A stretch of DNA of 64,000 nt from Perognathus longimembris pacificus (GCF_023159225.1 NC_063169.1:52973934-53037933); one strand, 5' to 3'. Counted from the first letter of the stretch, positions 33,410 to 46,669 are shown. Numbers and translations: made by a program. Notes: generated from the sequence alone by a model not told the origin.

Positions 33410-35500
33410 GGACGTTTTTATATAGTTTTTGGTACATGGTAGAGACTAGATATCCATATATTTCTTGTCACATGTATCCATTAAAGATTGATCTTTAAAT
33501 AAAAAGGATAAATAAGAAAGCAACAGCATTAAAAATACAGTTTACAAGTATTTGCTTCCCATTAAGAGTCATGCCATACTAAAAGACTGTTGATTATATA
33601 AAGCATTTGCTTGCTTACTATAATTCTTTTGGCATTATATTATACAACCAGAATTGAAAATAAGTAATCTCTCTATTCATTTTGCTAATATAACTTTATA
33701 GGACATTCAACTTAAATTTAAAATATTTGGAAATTATTTAATGTACAAAGATTTCACTTTGAAAAATCACGTTCTAGGGCCTTGGCAATCTTACCTTCTT
33801 ACCTTTACAATTACTCATATTTTAAGAGTCCTATCTGATACTTTCTCCTCTAGTTACCTAGAAACCTAGACTACATTTCTTCCTTAATATACTTAATATA
33901 CATTTTGAGAGGTCATAGAGGTAAAGCAAACAAATAAAATTCTTATTTTCAAGGAATGTTTCTTCTTATGAGAAAAATTGAAAGGAAGCAACATGATCTA
34001 TATTAAAGCAAATATATTAAAGAATGATAGGTATAGGGTATAAAATAAAGCAGAAGATGAGGCACAGACTGCTGTTGGAAATTAAATATTGTTCCAATTC
34101 TATTGTAATTATTCTCATCCATCTGCCTCCTTATGTAGATCTAGTCTCTGGGCTTCAGGAGGCTAACACTTTCCCCGTCCTACATTCTTCTCTTCCAGTT
34201 TCAGTTTGGTTAGCCAGTTAAGGACATAGCAGGAGATGGGAAGGCAGGAAGGAAGGGATTAGGAGTACTCACCCCAGCATTCTCAGCTTCATTATAGTTC
34301 CAGTCATGGCTGCATTCCTCAATAGCCATGGCTCATCATCATGCATTCTCTTTTCTACAGTTCCAGCTCCTAACAGCCTCTCTGCTCTTGCACTTTAGGA
34401 TGCTTAATGGATTGGTAATAGTATCCCACTTTTGCTAACCTCTGTGTGCTTCACCTACCCATGTTATTATACCCTATCCTGCCCACACATTTATAAGTAG
34501 TCCTTTCATTCAACTCTTCGCAGTAAAATTCTTTGGAGTATGACATCTCATTCTTTGCTCTGACCTTAACAATTATAAAACTATATCTTAATATACAATA
34601 GGTTATTGGTAATAACAAAGCTAGCTTAAAGCTTTTATATGAAGATACTTACCACAGTCAATAGCACATAAATATAAACAATTTATATAACCATAAAATA
34701 AATGAGTAATAGAAGATGGAACATCTATATGATAAAATACTGTTCATCTTTACAATGATATTTAGGAAGCTTGTGAAAAATATAGAAATGTGCCCAGTCT
34801 GGAGAGCCTCTAATTTTAGAACTGCAACTATGTAAAAGTAAGAATGTCATCAGAGAAGTTTTAGAAGATAATATGAAGATAATTATGTGTGCGTATAGAT
34901 CTGCAGGTTATTTTGAATGTTGGAAATTTATGTAATTGAAAAATTAAAATTAGTTTCAGGGCTCCCTGAACATCAGTTTTAGGATATTAAAAATACACAT
35001 ATTAAACCAAGATAAATGCTTCAAGCAAGGGAAAGGCAATAAGCAAACTCTCAAATTAGTCTTCTTATCTCAAAATTATAAAACCTAACCATAAGTTATT
35101 AACATACCTGGCTTTCAAAGTTGAACTACTTCTATGTAGATGGTAAATATTGCTTATGGATAATTTCTAATTATTTGCAACCAAGAGATAGTCTCTTAAC
35201 TAAACAAGCAGAATTTATCAGAAGTTATTTAGAATAAAATACAAGCAAAGAAAAGTTGTTAATATCTGGACAGCTATACTGGATGACCTGCTTCTTGGCT
35301 TTGCAATATGTATTCTGTACCCTTGCTTCTATAAGTATAATGTCTAAAATATTCAAATTTCATATTTCAGCTTAATATATTCAGAGATGACCAATTACAT
35401 GAATAGATTTCAGAAGGCAGAACTCTAAGGAATGAATTGTCTGACACGTGTTAGAGTTAGATTACTTAATCAAGGAGCTACAAATAAATTTAGTTATTAA
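33410..35500. other. No recognisable gene
   Basis: AT-rich, unique-looking. No splice-flanked open segment or young repeat seen. Confidence 0.4.
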
Positions 35501-35536
35501 GGAATCACTCTTGAGAGGAAAGAACCATTCTTGGAT

Positions 35537-35735
35537 TTTTTTTTTTCCAGTCTGGGAACTTGGACTCAGGGCCAGAGCACTGTCCCTGGCTTGGGTTTTT
35601 GCTGAAGGCTAGCTCTCTACCACTTGAACCACAGCGCCACTTCTGGCTTTTTCTGTTTATGTGGTGCTGAGGACTCGAACCTGGGGCTTCATGCATGCAA
35701 GGCAAGCGCTATAAGCCTTTTTTCCCAGCTCTCTT
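35537..35735 (-). mobile_element. IDL-Geo SINE, diverged
   Basis: T-run at 35538-35548, antisense Geo (ccagtctgggaacttggact ... cacagcgccacttctggc) and antisense head (gaggactcgaacctggggct ... aggcaagcgc). Head end diverged; no clean duplication found. Confidence 0.8.
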
Positions 35736-35929
35736 TTCTAGAATTCTAAAAAGTGATGTTCCAGAATGTATGGACAATAAAGATATTCTGCTGAAATGCA
35801 ACGTGTAAGTCATGGCAAGTCTCCATTTGATTTTATTTTTCTACTTATCCATTAGCAAGGTACAGCACCATGGTTCCTTTCTCCTCCACCCCCCAGAATT
35901 CTAAAATATTTTCAAGTATGAGACATTGA

Positions 35930-36262
35930 GGCTGGGTGCTAGTAGCTGATGCCTGGCATCCTAGTTACTTGGGAGGCAGAGATTGGAAGAATCACAACTT
36001 GAGGAGAGTCTAGGGGGAAAATGTGGGAGAACCTAGCTCAACAGAAAAAAAAAATCTGGGTATGGTGCTGTGTGTTGATAATACCAGCTATGAAGAGAAA
36101 CATAAATAGGAAGAACGTGGTCCAGGCCAGCTGGGGGTGGGGGACCCTTATCTCAAAAATACCACAGCAGAAAGGACTGTAGCTGTGATACCAGTGGTAG
36201 AACATCTGCCTAACAAGCACAAACCCTATAGTTGTAACCCCAGTACTGCCAAAAAAAAATCA
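35930..36262 (+). mobile_element. B1-B1-ID multimeric SINE
   Basis: First B1-like unit (ggctgggtgctagtagctga ... cttgggaggcagagattgga), A-run at 36044, second unit (tctgggtatggtgctgtgtg), then an ID-like unit (ccagtggtagaacatctgcc ... taaccccagtactgcc) and A-run. The clearest sense-strand example of this architecture here. Confidence 0.65.
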
Positions 36263-36264
36263 GA

Positions 36265-37590
36265 AATTGAACAAGAGTGAGTCAGGGACTATGTGCTACT
36301 GAAATCAAACTAGAAATACCTTATTTTTTTCCATTACTGTACTCACTTTAGGTCTAGCAATGTTAATATTGACTACTAAGGATGAAGATTATTTTTATTT
36401 ACTTACCTACTTAATAATGTTTGAGCACTGATATTATCTTTGGTAGTTTAATTTGGGTTAGATCATAATCTTTTATCAAAGCCCCTATGATTAGATCTCT
36501 TGAAAAGAAGTATGAAAGACTTAATAGGTGACTGGATGGTTATTTCCTATCCTGAGGATAGAAGAGGTTATTTGAATATATTTAATTATTTTTAATCTAT
36601 TGGCTACTGTACTGAAGGTAAAAAATGGAATATCTGTATGGTACCATTTTTCACCATCAAGAACTTAAAAATAAATCATAAACTGAGCATGGTCAATCAG
36701 GGGCTATTTATCAAAAGAATCCAACCAGAAGATTCCATTCTTGTAGTCATTATAAGTTTAACCATATTAATGTTAGACCATAGCAGACTTTCTAAGATAT
36801 TTTAATACTGCTTTTAAATAATCCTTATGTGTGTCCGTATAAATAAGAGCTCTCTTGAACACATTTTACTATTTTTGTGTTTGGTCGTTTTTAGTTTTAA
36901 CAGTCTCATTTGACTCGCAGCAATCTCATCAATGTTTTCTCAGTCTAAGAAAAATTTGTTTTCAGTTCCATTCTTCAATTATTGTATTTCGAGCTGCTGA
37001 TAAATTATTCCACAAGAGGTCACCAAAGTTCTAATTTTTTATGTGGATTGTTTTCCTGATTTTTTTGTCCTTCTTGCAAAGGAATTGTGATTTTCTTTTT
37101 TCTGGCTTTCAACCTACTGCATGGACAAGTCTGTCAGTCCTCTGCAGCTAGACATGAGAACAAGTCACTGTGATTCAGGGTTTAGTTTAGGGTAAGGTAA
37201 CTTAGGGAAGTTTGTAGCCATTTAGAGAAGTGCTCAAATCTATTGCAGGGGCTTTGAAACATCCCTTACCATAATTAGTACATGAAATGAGAATCAACAA
37301 GGTCCCTTCTGACTTCAATAATCAAATTTCTTTAACATAATCCAACATAGATCCTTTTAAAGGAGCCTTAATACTTTTCAGGCCTTTCATGAATATTCCA
37401 GTTTCTTAAACACATCAGAATGAGAGAACAGACATATAAAAGAGGCCTGCATTTCATAAATATTGATCTGTAGGGATGAATGAATAAGAAAATCCTAAAA
37501 GTACTCTCAATGATGAGAGATTGCTGCTAGACCTAACTATACTTCATGGGAAGGTTTTTAGACTCAAGCAGTTAGATGCTGTTATAAATA
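36265..37590. other. No recognisable gene
   Basis: No supported exon, RNA or young repeat. Confidence 0.4.
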
Positions 37591-37594
37591 CTTT

Positions 37595-37830
37595 GGTTAA
37601 GGTCCAGTGCAGTGGCTCACATCTATATATAATCTACCTATTTGGGAGGCATGGGTAGGAGGAGCATAGTCTGAGGCTAGTGCTCAAACAAACAAACAAA
37701 AAGCTACACCAGACCCTATGTGAAAAACAGCTAAAGTCTAAGTGGACTGGGGGCAAGACTCAAGTAGAGAACCCACCTAGTAAGTACAAGCTCTGAATTC
37801 AAACTCCAGTATCACTAACAACATAAATTT
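37595..37830 (+). mobile_element. B1-ID composite SINE
   Basis: B1-like head (ggtccagtgcagtggctcac ... tttgggaggcatgggtagga), CAAA-rich linker at 37687-37700, then ID-like sequence (gcaagactcaagtagagaac ... tgaattcaaactccagta). Confidence 0.6.
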
Positions 37831-38390
37831 TGAATCAAAACAAAGTTGAGGAACTACCTTTCTTTTCTTCTGTTTTCTATTTTTATTTATTTGTTTGTTT
37901 ATTTATCCTGAACTTCAGAAGGTCATAAAAGGGGATTGCAGTTTAATTTGTCCATCACCGTGTCGAATGCTTCTTAATTAGCATCAACACTTCCATCATT
38001 CTCTTCTTCTTACTTTATGGGATACATGAATATTTTTAGGAGAAAACCCTGTACAATTATGCTCTCAAAAATTTGACATTTGTATCCTCTGAAAGATGGT
38101 TTTTATTATCTACAGTTTTCTGTATATATGGGTCATGTTTGGCTGGTTTTTGTTTTGTATGTCTCATACTTTAAAGTTGAAATTTGCACCTTTACAATAA
38201 TATATAATTATTTTATACTTTATATGGGTAAAATGGTATAATATATCAATTATAGATCAAGAATGGTATTAGGAATATTGACCTAAAATTTAAAAAGGAG
38301 ACTTTTCTTAATTTCTCTATCTTACAGATCATGAAAAATATGTTACTGTTAGTGCCCTAAGCTAGTAAAAGTATTGGTTATCAGGGGATC

Positions 38391-38632
38391 AGTGTTTGCC
38401 TTTTGTTTTTGTTTTTGCCAGTCCTGGGCCTTGGACTCAGGGCCTGAACACTCTCCCTGGTTTCTTTTTGCTCAAGGCTAGCACTGCCACTTGAGCCACA
38501 GCGCCACTTCTGGCTGTTTTCTATATATGTGGTGCTGGGGAATTTCATGTATATAAGGCATATATATAATTTCATGTATAAGGCAGGCGCTCTTGCCACT
38601 AGGCCATATTCCCAGCCCCCAATGTTTGCATT
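38391..38632 (-). mobile_element. IDL-Geo SINE lacking its B box
   Basis: Normal antisense Geo (cagtcctgggccttggactc) and head end (ctaggccatattcccagccc). At 38541-38586, where the 'tcgaacccagggcc' B-box segment should be, there are instead two copies of aatttcatgtata...aaggca. Flanks agtgtttgcctttt / aatgtttgcatttt look like a decayed target-site duplication. Confidence 0.88.
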
Positions 38633-38639
38633 TTTAAAC

Positions 38640-40170
38640 AGGTTCTATAATATAGGAACCAAAGTTACAGGCAGAGACTTTACTAATGATATTACCCCTT
38701 CCCTTCTCTAAATGAGAACTATTTAACTTACATATTATATTTAAACATACCTAAAATGAAAAGTTTTATTGTGAATCCACTATTTTAGCAACCTCATGTA
38801 TTCAAATGAATAATGCAAAACTTTTAAAGACTATTAGAATTATAAGGATAGAAAGACCTTTAAAGATTCCAATCCAATGAATACTAGGGGCTTAGATAAT
38901 AATTTCTAAGAGTCCTTTAACTCTGAAATAGAACGAGTCTCTCAAAATTCTCATGCTGTTGGACTATAAAAATCCCATTTCCATTTCAATGAGAACTTTC
39001 TTTAGACAGAGGGCTTTCCTTATTTGAATAGCTGTCTTATTATGGCACTAATAAAATCAGATCATTAAAATGTATTTTGCTGCAATTATCAAAATTTTTA
39101 TTTATTTTCTCAGCAATGGTTACCTAGTTTATATTTCTAACTTCTTTGCTAATGAACACTATTTCAAGAAACGTGTTTGCGAAATGCTGACGTAATTCTC
39201 ACATTTCTTTTAGTTGGGAGGGGAGCTATACTCTTTAATCAGAGATGGTCATGAACTAGAAGACTCAAGTGAGTAACAATACAAGAATATTGAATTTTTC
39301 ATTGATTTATGGTATCACTTAAGGAAGAAGGAAAGTGAAACAGGCTAGCTACAAGAGTGGGGAATGCTTTAGTCAGGGATCAAAAAGCAAATCACAATAG
39401 TCAGAATCTCACACCATTTTTAATACTGTTACCATCTACTCTACCCACCAAAGGCTCATGTTAGCTCATACTGTTGTTCCCAGTTTATCATAGTAAACTT
39501 GAGGTAAGCATACCCAGAGGATATTTCAAACAAATGTGTACATATGTGTACAAATAAGCATGAGACACCTACTCCTGGCCCACGCAAAGCCTTGAGTACT
39601 GACGTCATTTATATCTCACACACTTACCTCTGGCCTGATACTATCCTGTTCTTCATACAAATGCCTTCTTAGTCTTCACACTCAGGTAGCTCACCATACA
39701 GTTGGAAAAATGAGGCAAGAGCACACCTATATAATTCTATAATAATACTATGGCTTGCACCTTTGAGTTGATGCCACTATGGCTGCTGGTGTAGTCATAA
39801 TGCTTCCTGGCTTGAGTGGTATAGCTACTGATATTGTCATTCACTCACTGAGTATTGTGCATTGTGGGTATGGTACAGTTCACTGAGTTAAATGTCATTT
39901 TAAATGCCTTAAAATTACACTGCAATTAATCACTAGGACAAAAGGTTACCATGTATGCAGAAAGGTTAAAAACAGTATGCTAGGGATGTACATTTAATAT
40001 CAATGTGGTAAATATATGTAATTTGAAAGATAACTTTCATTTTTACTTTTTGCAAATTAATAAAATATTTTCTAGATCCCACAAAGCCAAATGTACATTG
40101 AATCCATGGTGCAAAATGTCATGACTGAGATGTATGCAAAAGGGATGCCTTTCACCTTGCTGAACCACAC
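38640..40170. other. No recognisable gene
   Basis: Unique-looking, AT-rich. No exon or confident repeat. Confidence 0.4.
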
Positions 40171-40174
40171 GTAT

Positions 40175-40276
40175 CCTTTTGACTAGGCACATCAGAATAA
40201 CACAAGGATTTAATATAAATGTAGACTCCCAGAGTTTCAAAATTCCCCATTCTGCATGTTCTAAATCAGAACCTTT
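40175..40276 (-). mobile_element. Possible MER5-like hAT fragment
   Basis: The order 'cacatcagaataacacaagg', 'tgtagactcccagag', 'ttctaaatcagaacc' resembles a MER5-type element. It ends at the L1 insertion beginning 40277. Confidence 0.35.
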
Positions 40277-40830
40277 TTTTTAAGTTTTTTATTTTTATTT
40301 ATTTATTTATTTATTGAACACAAATTTTTTGACAAGGTGTTGTGCAAAAAGGGTGCAGTTACATAGTAGGGCAGTGTGTACATTTCTTGTGATATCTTAC
40401 ACCCTGTTTTTCTATCTCTTCTCTAGGTCATATATACAATATACAATGTATCAAGAACATATACAGTAGCCACGTGGCCACGCCCAAGAAAGTTCACCTA
40501 GGGCTTTAAATGTAATGTCGATATTAGACAATATGTCGACAGTAGTCTTATATGAACGTACATACCTAGCTTTTGAGCTATTGTATTCCCCTGAGAGGTC
40601 AATTTTTGACCATTATATGTTGAGTAATTGTTTGGTTTTAGTTACATACTGTTGGGTCGCTGCCCCAATCCTGTGGGGAATACTATTTGACAAGCAGTTT
40701 TTGGTTTCACAGACTTGGTCTCTACTGTCTCTTCATCTCCCTTTGTTAACAGTCATATATTAGGGAGATCATGCCCCTTTGTTTTCTGTGTTCTAGGCTT
40801 GTCTCGCTCAACATTATTTGCAGAACCTTT
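40267..40830 (-). mobile_element. L1 3'UTR insertion, long-form 3'UTR
   Basis: The duplication cagaaccttt is at 40267-40276 and 40821-40830, bracketing a ~544 bp 5'-truncated element on the minus strand with an AAATA-type tail (plus-strand tttatttatttattta at 40297-40314). It shares 'aaggtgttgtgca', 'gtgcagttacatagtagggc' and 'cacagacttggtctctactg' with the copy at 46970-47628, but has an additional ~237 bp (about 40469-40705). Confidence 0.88.
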
Positions 40831-40834
40831 ATTT

Positions 40835-41810
40835 TAACCAACTTTATATATGATTTATATGCACAAAACAATGTGAGAATTATTGGTAACCCATGCCAAA
40901 CAGTTTAACTAATGGTAAGAGAACTTGTCAAATTCCTTTGAAAAGATGAAAGAAAGTTTCAAACAACAAGAAGCTCATGTGACCAATTCATTTCTCAAGT
41001 AGAACTATCATTAACATGTCAGACTTCACTATCTGAAACTTCCCATTGAGTTTGAACAGTGGCTGCTTTACTTTAGTGACATGTAATTTGATGGAAGAAA
41101 AATTGAGACTATCAATTGGTTAAATAAGAAATGCTAACAAAACCTCAGGCTCTTAGATATTCATAATTACACTAAAAGAACTCTTTCAATATGTATAAAA
41201 TGAAAATTCAAAGTGACAATTTTTTGTTATTTTATATGGATAGCTTTTGTTGTTCCCTGGGTTTTCATAAACAAATAATGTGTTTCATAATTGTTGCTAT
41301 CCTAGACTTGATGAAAAGCTGTGTGATTAGGGCCCTCAGTCCTGTATTTATAATTTTATTGCTACTGGTGATGGCTGGATCCCACTCAGAAATTTCAAGG
41401 TAACTGGTTAGAGAGAAGCATGAGAGTTAATTTGTATTTTTAATCTCCACCTTGTAATTTTACTGTGCAATATATTTAAAACAATACGTATAGGAGTAAG
41501 AGTGTTAGGGCAGAGGAAGTGGTGGTCAGCAGGAAACAGGAACTTCTGCACTAAGTTCTCATTACAGACAAAGCAAAACATCTTTCAAAACCTTTCCTTT
41601 TTAGGGAAAGCCATTAATTCGGGTAGCTATGATGGGAAAATAGGGGATGAATTTCTGCCATTATCTTATGGGCCCCAGAATTTGCTAAACACTTTTGGTG
41701 ACCTTGGGACCCTCTGATTCTAGGATAACAAATCTCTTTTCTGGAATAGTGTGAGTGTTTTGGATGTAAAAAAAAACCTCTAGGATAGTCCTAGCAGAAG
41801 ATAATAATAG
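40835..41810. other. No recognisable gene
   Basis: AT-rich unique-looking sequence with no supported exon. Confidence 0.4.
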
Positions 41811-41814
41811 ATCA

Positions 41815-42262
41815 ATAGGTATGTACATATTAACACATAAGATAATGCTAAGTGAAATGAACTCCAACCTTGGAAATAAGTGGTTTACCATTGTCATTGT
41901 TATTTTCAATGTACCATGTGAAATTATGCCATTTTTTTTGGTAATCTTTCTTCCCCTGATGTCACTGTTACTGATTTCAGTACCCTGTGTATTGTATATA
42001 TGTTTATTGGAACTAGGGAAGGGAAGGGGAACATCAAAATGTAGAGACAAAGGGTAAAAGGTGAACCAATGCAACAGTAATACTTAACAAAAACTATATG
42101 CTGTAATCAGACTGTACAACTCATGGCGGGGGAATGGGGAGGGGAAAGAGGGAGGAGGTAACAAGTTGGATGAGAAATGTACTCACTGTCTTACTTATGA
42201 AACTATAACACCTCTGTACATCACTTTGACAATAAATAAATAATAATAACAATAATAAAAGA
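41815..42262 (+). mobile_element. L1 3' end, older subfamily
   Basis: Runs from 'gataatgctaagtgaaatga' through 'agggaagggaaggggaacat' to 'cctctgtacatcactttgac', followed by an AATA/AATAATAAC tail. 5'-truncated. Confidence 0.82.
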
Positions 42263-42716
42263 CACCTGGTTTCCAGTCCAGGACCTGGATGAGCAATTGA
42301 TGAGCACTTCCCAGGTTAGCCTGGAGGTGGCACTATTGCACCTGTGCTTGTAGCATGGCTTAGCAAAGCTCTTGGGAAGAGTGGTGCAGAACTAGCTAGC
42401 CATCCTGGTAACCCACTTGCTTTGCTGACATCACAGAAAGGAGGCTATTACATGAGCTCTCCTTAACTGGACCACATTAGTGGTAAATGTTATAGGCTTA
42501 GAAAGCTGAGGGTAGTCTGTTGTGCTTCTACCTTAAAATGAGTTCTAAGAGTTCTAAGAGTATCTAAGAGATAGTATGCCCTCAGACCCTAGTGAAATAA
42601 AATTATGAAACATCATGGAGGTGGGGGTGAGTGTTTATGTAATTCTTGTTCAGGACTATCTTAATTTTACTTCTCCATTCTCAGTCTATATGTTTCTAGT
42701 AAAGTGGTAATCTATT

Positions 42717-42896
42717 TGTTTTTTGCCAGTCTTGGGCTTGGACTCAAGGCCTGAGCACTTTCCCTGGCTTTTTTTTGTTTTGTTGTTGTTGTTCTAGGCT
42801 AGCCTTCTACCTCTTGAGCCACAGTGCCACTACTGGCTTTTTCTGTTCATGCATGCTAGGCAAGCACTCTACCCCTAACCCACATTCCCAGCCCCT
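42717..42896 (-). mobile_element. IDL-Geo SINE, degraded
   Basis: Antisense Geo (gccagtcttgggcttggact ... gccacagtgccactactgg) with a T/G-rich insertion at 42770-42795. The head is shortened, lacking the B box, and ends 'acattcccagcccc'. Confidence 0.68.
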
Positions 42897-42899
42897 AAA

Positions 42900-44195
42900 G
42901 AGGTACTCTTTTGAAAGCCTGTTTATCGGAAGTCTGTGAGTCAAGAATGGTTTTTATGTCTTTAAACGATAGCGCAAAAGCCCAAAGCATAACATTTTCT
43001 ATTTTATAAAATTCAAATTCCAATACCCCCCAAATAAAGTTATTTCTTTAAAATATAAAACAAAACACATAGTTTGCTTATCTATTTATATATGGGAGCT
43101 GCTTTGTTTGATTATGGCAGACTTGAGTAGATGTGAGAGACCATTGCCCTGCAAGGCCAAAAGTATTTCTGGCTGGCTCTGCATTTGCAAAGACCCTCAT
43201 TGCACCATGATAGTAGGGAGTAGTTTAGCAAAACAACCAGGACATTTCTATCTTTCCTGCTGCCTCAGGACCAAAGCCTGAAGATAGCAGGAACCATCAA
43301 ACAGTCTCTAAGGATGAAATCATTCCAACTTCAGAATTTTCAACTAGGTGATTCAATAAATTCCCTTTAATCTTAACTTAGCAAAATTTTCTTTTAATTG
43401 TTGCATTTGAAGAAACTTACTAATAGAGTAATTTGGGAGATAGCCTACTCTAGGTGTGAAGGAACACAATTAATTGGTTCTCAGGAACATTATGCTATGG
43501 AGGAAACAATAACTACTTGCAAGATGATAGGAAATCAGTCTTAGCACTCAGTAGGACCTCAATTTGACCTGTTATGGGAAAAAGCTCAGAAACTCAAGAA
43601 TATAGGCATCCAGTCAGCATCAGAACCTTCACTTCACACGTGTATGAGGCTTCCCAGTGAGTAAATACTGGTGAACTTAAGGACTTAAGATTCTTATATC
43701 TTCCTAGTAGATTTATCTCATATACACTGTTTAAAATTTCTATGTACAAGGTGACTATATTACCATATTTTAAATTTTCAATGAAATTCATGAAGGTGTT
43801 CTTGGAGAAAAGGATAGAAAAATTTAGCAATGAAAGATTTTTCACTATTTAACTTGGGCTTTCAGATCATCAGCCATTCTCAAATACAGGCTAATTATCA
43901 AGTAAGATCGGCTCAATTCTTGTGATATTTTGGTTTTAATATTTTAAGGAATATACATTTGTTTTCCTTCCTATTGATTTATCCCACTCCTTGTCATTTA
44001 AGCAGCCAAGTTACTTTCGACTGACTAGCTCAAGGAAAGGATGTGATGTGGTACTAAACAGGAAATAAAAAAGGCTGCAAAAAAATCCAGGGAACCTCTC
44101 ATCAAAAAGCACATTTATGGGACAAAAGAAATCTCTGGATAGAGACAAATTATTTTGAGAGAAGTATGTTTGTGCTCTTACTTTCAGGAAAAGAA
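42900..44195. other. No recognisable gene
   Basis: No exon or confident repeat. Confidence 0.4.
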
Positions 44196-44196
44196 G

Positions 44197-44198
<2 letters not shown>

Positions 44199-44262
<64 letters not shown>
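44199..44262. repeat. Compound (CT)n(GT)n microsatellite
   Basis: About 15 CT units pass directly into about 17 GT units with no interruption at the junction (44228/44229). Confidence 0.96.
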
Positions 44263-44264
<2 letters not shown>

Positions 44265-44265
<1 letters not shown>

Positions 44266-45385
44266 GGAAAAAGGGAACAGAGAGAATGTGATGGCAGTAC
44301 AAATATGGATTTCAGACAGGCCCCCTTTCCACCTCTGACCTCTACGTCCCTGTTGTTTCCTCCCACAGGTTCCTGTTGTCAGGAGATATTTAGGAAATGG
44401 CCCCTACATTCCCCCTGACTCCCAACAAGGTGGACTTCCTGGATCTACCCTCCTGAGTCCAAGTATAGTTGTCGCTCAGTGTGTAGATCTCTGTGAGTCC
44501 CAGGAAGAAAGCAAGGGGCCTAGTGTGAGAGTGCTGCTTGCTAAGAGGAGCAAAGATTGTAACTCAGTCCTCCTTGTGTTCTTCCCTCTTTTGTCCCATG
44601 TTACTGTTGCTGAGGGCCCTTCTTTCGCAGAAAGAACCTTGGAGAAATGGCAAAATTCTAAGACAATATTGATGTGAGTAGCAAATCCTAAATTTTCATG
44701 ATCTCCTATCACTGCCCCAGCATCAGGGATTAACATAGTAATTATGTTGAATGAAATAACATAGTTTGCACACTCTTGAGTTTCTGAGTGTAGGTAGGGA
44801 ATCTTCTAAGTTGCTTATGTTCATTTTCATTACTGTGGAAAATCAAGAGTTGATTTTACTCTCCAGTCATCAGTCAGGAGCATCCCAGTAAAAGAACAGG
44901 TTTTATCTGTTATTCATCTTGTTGGATTTTACTGTACCAAAATATTCTGTGGCTCCATTTGAAGAACTGCTTTTTTTTCATTTGATTGTGAAGCCTATTT
45001 TGTTACTTGAGAAAAGGTGGATCCTTGGGCTTCCTTGCAGAGCTCTTGAGAGGAAATTTCATATTTAGTTCATTTTCTTTAACATAAAACTAATGAAATA
45101 ATAAAACAAAAACACATTTATCATTTATAATTGTTTCCTTCCTTTGATATGTAACAGGTTTTATGAGAACATTAACATAACAACCATATTAAATAATTTT
45201 CCTCCACAATATGAATAATTTATTTCTAGAATCTCAATTTTCTGGTACTGCCTTTCCCATCTTTCTCCTGGGGCAAAAGCAAAAAAGGTGAGAAAACATC
45301 CAAGTGAACAATGATAAAAGTTTCTCATGGGCAAAGCAGAATGAGATTGTGATGCTATTATGACGTACAGAAGGCTATGGGGACT
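44265..45385. other. No supported gene
   Basis: 44300-44740 is less AT-rich than its surroundings but holds no splice-flanked open segment that I trust. Confidence 0.4.
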
Positions 45386-45389
45386 ATAT

Positions 45390-45550
45390 AGGCAAATGTT
45401 TTTCAACCCGGGACTATTTTGCACACCAGAGGCTATTTGGAAATTTCTGGAGACATTTTAGGCATGCAATGAGGAAAGTAGAAGGTGTGTTTCTGGCATC
45501 TAGTAGAAAATTTAGTGCTAAATAGCCTACCATGTAAAAGACACCTCCAT
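45390..45550 (+). mobile_element. MER5A-like hAT element
   Basis: Follows MER5A order: 'tttttcaacccgggactatt', 'gaggctatttggaaatttct', 'ggagacattttaggcatgca', 'tctggcatctagtagaaaat', 'gctaaatagcctaccatgta'. Non-autonomous DNA transposon fossil. Confidence 0.58.
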
Positions 45551-45554
45551 TCCA

Positions 45555-46665
45555 TTACAAAAAAATTATATGTCACAGCTATCAATAATACTAAAGTTCA
45601 AATCATATATCAGAATCAACAGCCCAGTTAGTGCAAGAAAGTTCTATATTTTAAAATACTAATGTGTTTAATTAAGAATACACATGATTTTACAGCATTC
45701 AAAGGTAAAAGCCAGAAAACATGAATAAAGAAAAGGAAACAATTAAGAATTAAAATAATGAAACAAAGCAGAAAAACTAGTAAATAAATAGAACTCAGTA
45801 GTGGGAAGAAAAATAATTTAAGTAGGCTAACTATTGCCCTAATCAAGAAATCTAAGCGAAGATACAAATACATAGACAGCAAATTAAGATAAAGACAATA
45901 CAAATTTGTATCAGACACTTAGATGCAAATCCAAAAGACAATGGTGTTTAGAAAGTGCTATAGATTGATAAGACAGATAATAATATTGTATAGGAACTTA
46001 TCACATCAACGGCTTTACCTCAATAAGTAAGTGTGGAAAGTTACATATGCTTGATCCTTGATGGAGAGTTCCTGTTATGCTAATTTTCCTCCTAGGAAAA
46101 GAGCCCTAATGGTATTTTCTTTTGTTTTTATTTTTTACTTCTTTCTCAATTCTCTATCCTGCTCTAAGACCAAAGAAGCTGATTGCCATACTATAGAACT
46201 TGAAGCCTCATCAGTCTTGTGTCTCCATGGCTGAGTTTCAGGCTGCTGGTAAGACGAACCAGTATTGCATCGATGTTCTTATATCACATTATTTTCCAGA
46301 ATTCTGATTAGAGACAGCCTCTTTTTGGGTACCAGTCTTTGCCAGCCCACTTCCATGATCCAGACTCCATGATAGACTGAGTTTACAAAAAGCCACTTGA
46401 CAACACATGATGCTTAGCTCCAGCAAAGAAAACAGTAGGGATGAGTTCACACTTAGCCTACGACTCACATATGAAAAGCCTAGAAAGAAAGCTTTAGCCT
46501 TTATACAAAATTCCTTAAAGATAAAGTGAAAATGAAAAATAAAAAAGTTTATTTAAAAAAAATGACTTGAATTTTCTAGTCTGGCACACTGAGAGAGATC
46601 ATATTTTTGAGCATTTTAAATGACATTCAAATGTTTGCTTGGAACATCCCCTGAAAGGATGTTGA
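45555..46665. other. No recognisable gene
   Basis: AT-rich, unique-looking. No supported exon. Confidence 0.4.
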
Positions 46666-46669
46666 CATG

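Noticed and set aside
44155..44418. Ser-Leu / Cys-Val repeat peptide frame
   Set aside because: Frame across the CT/GT microsatellite, with no flanking gene evidence.
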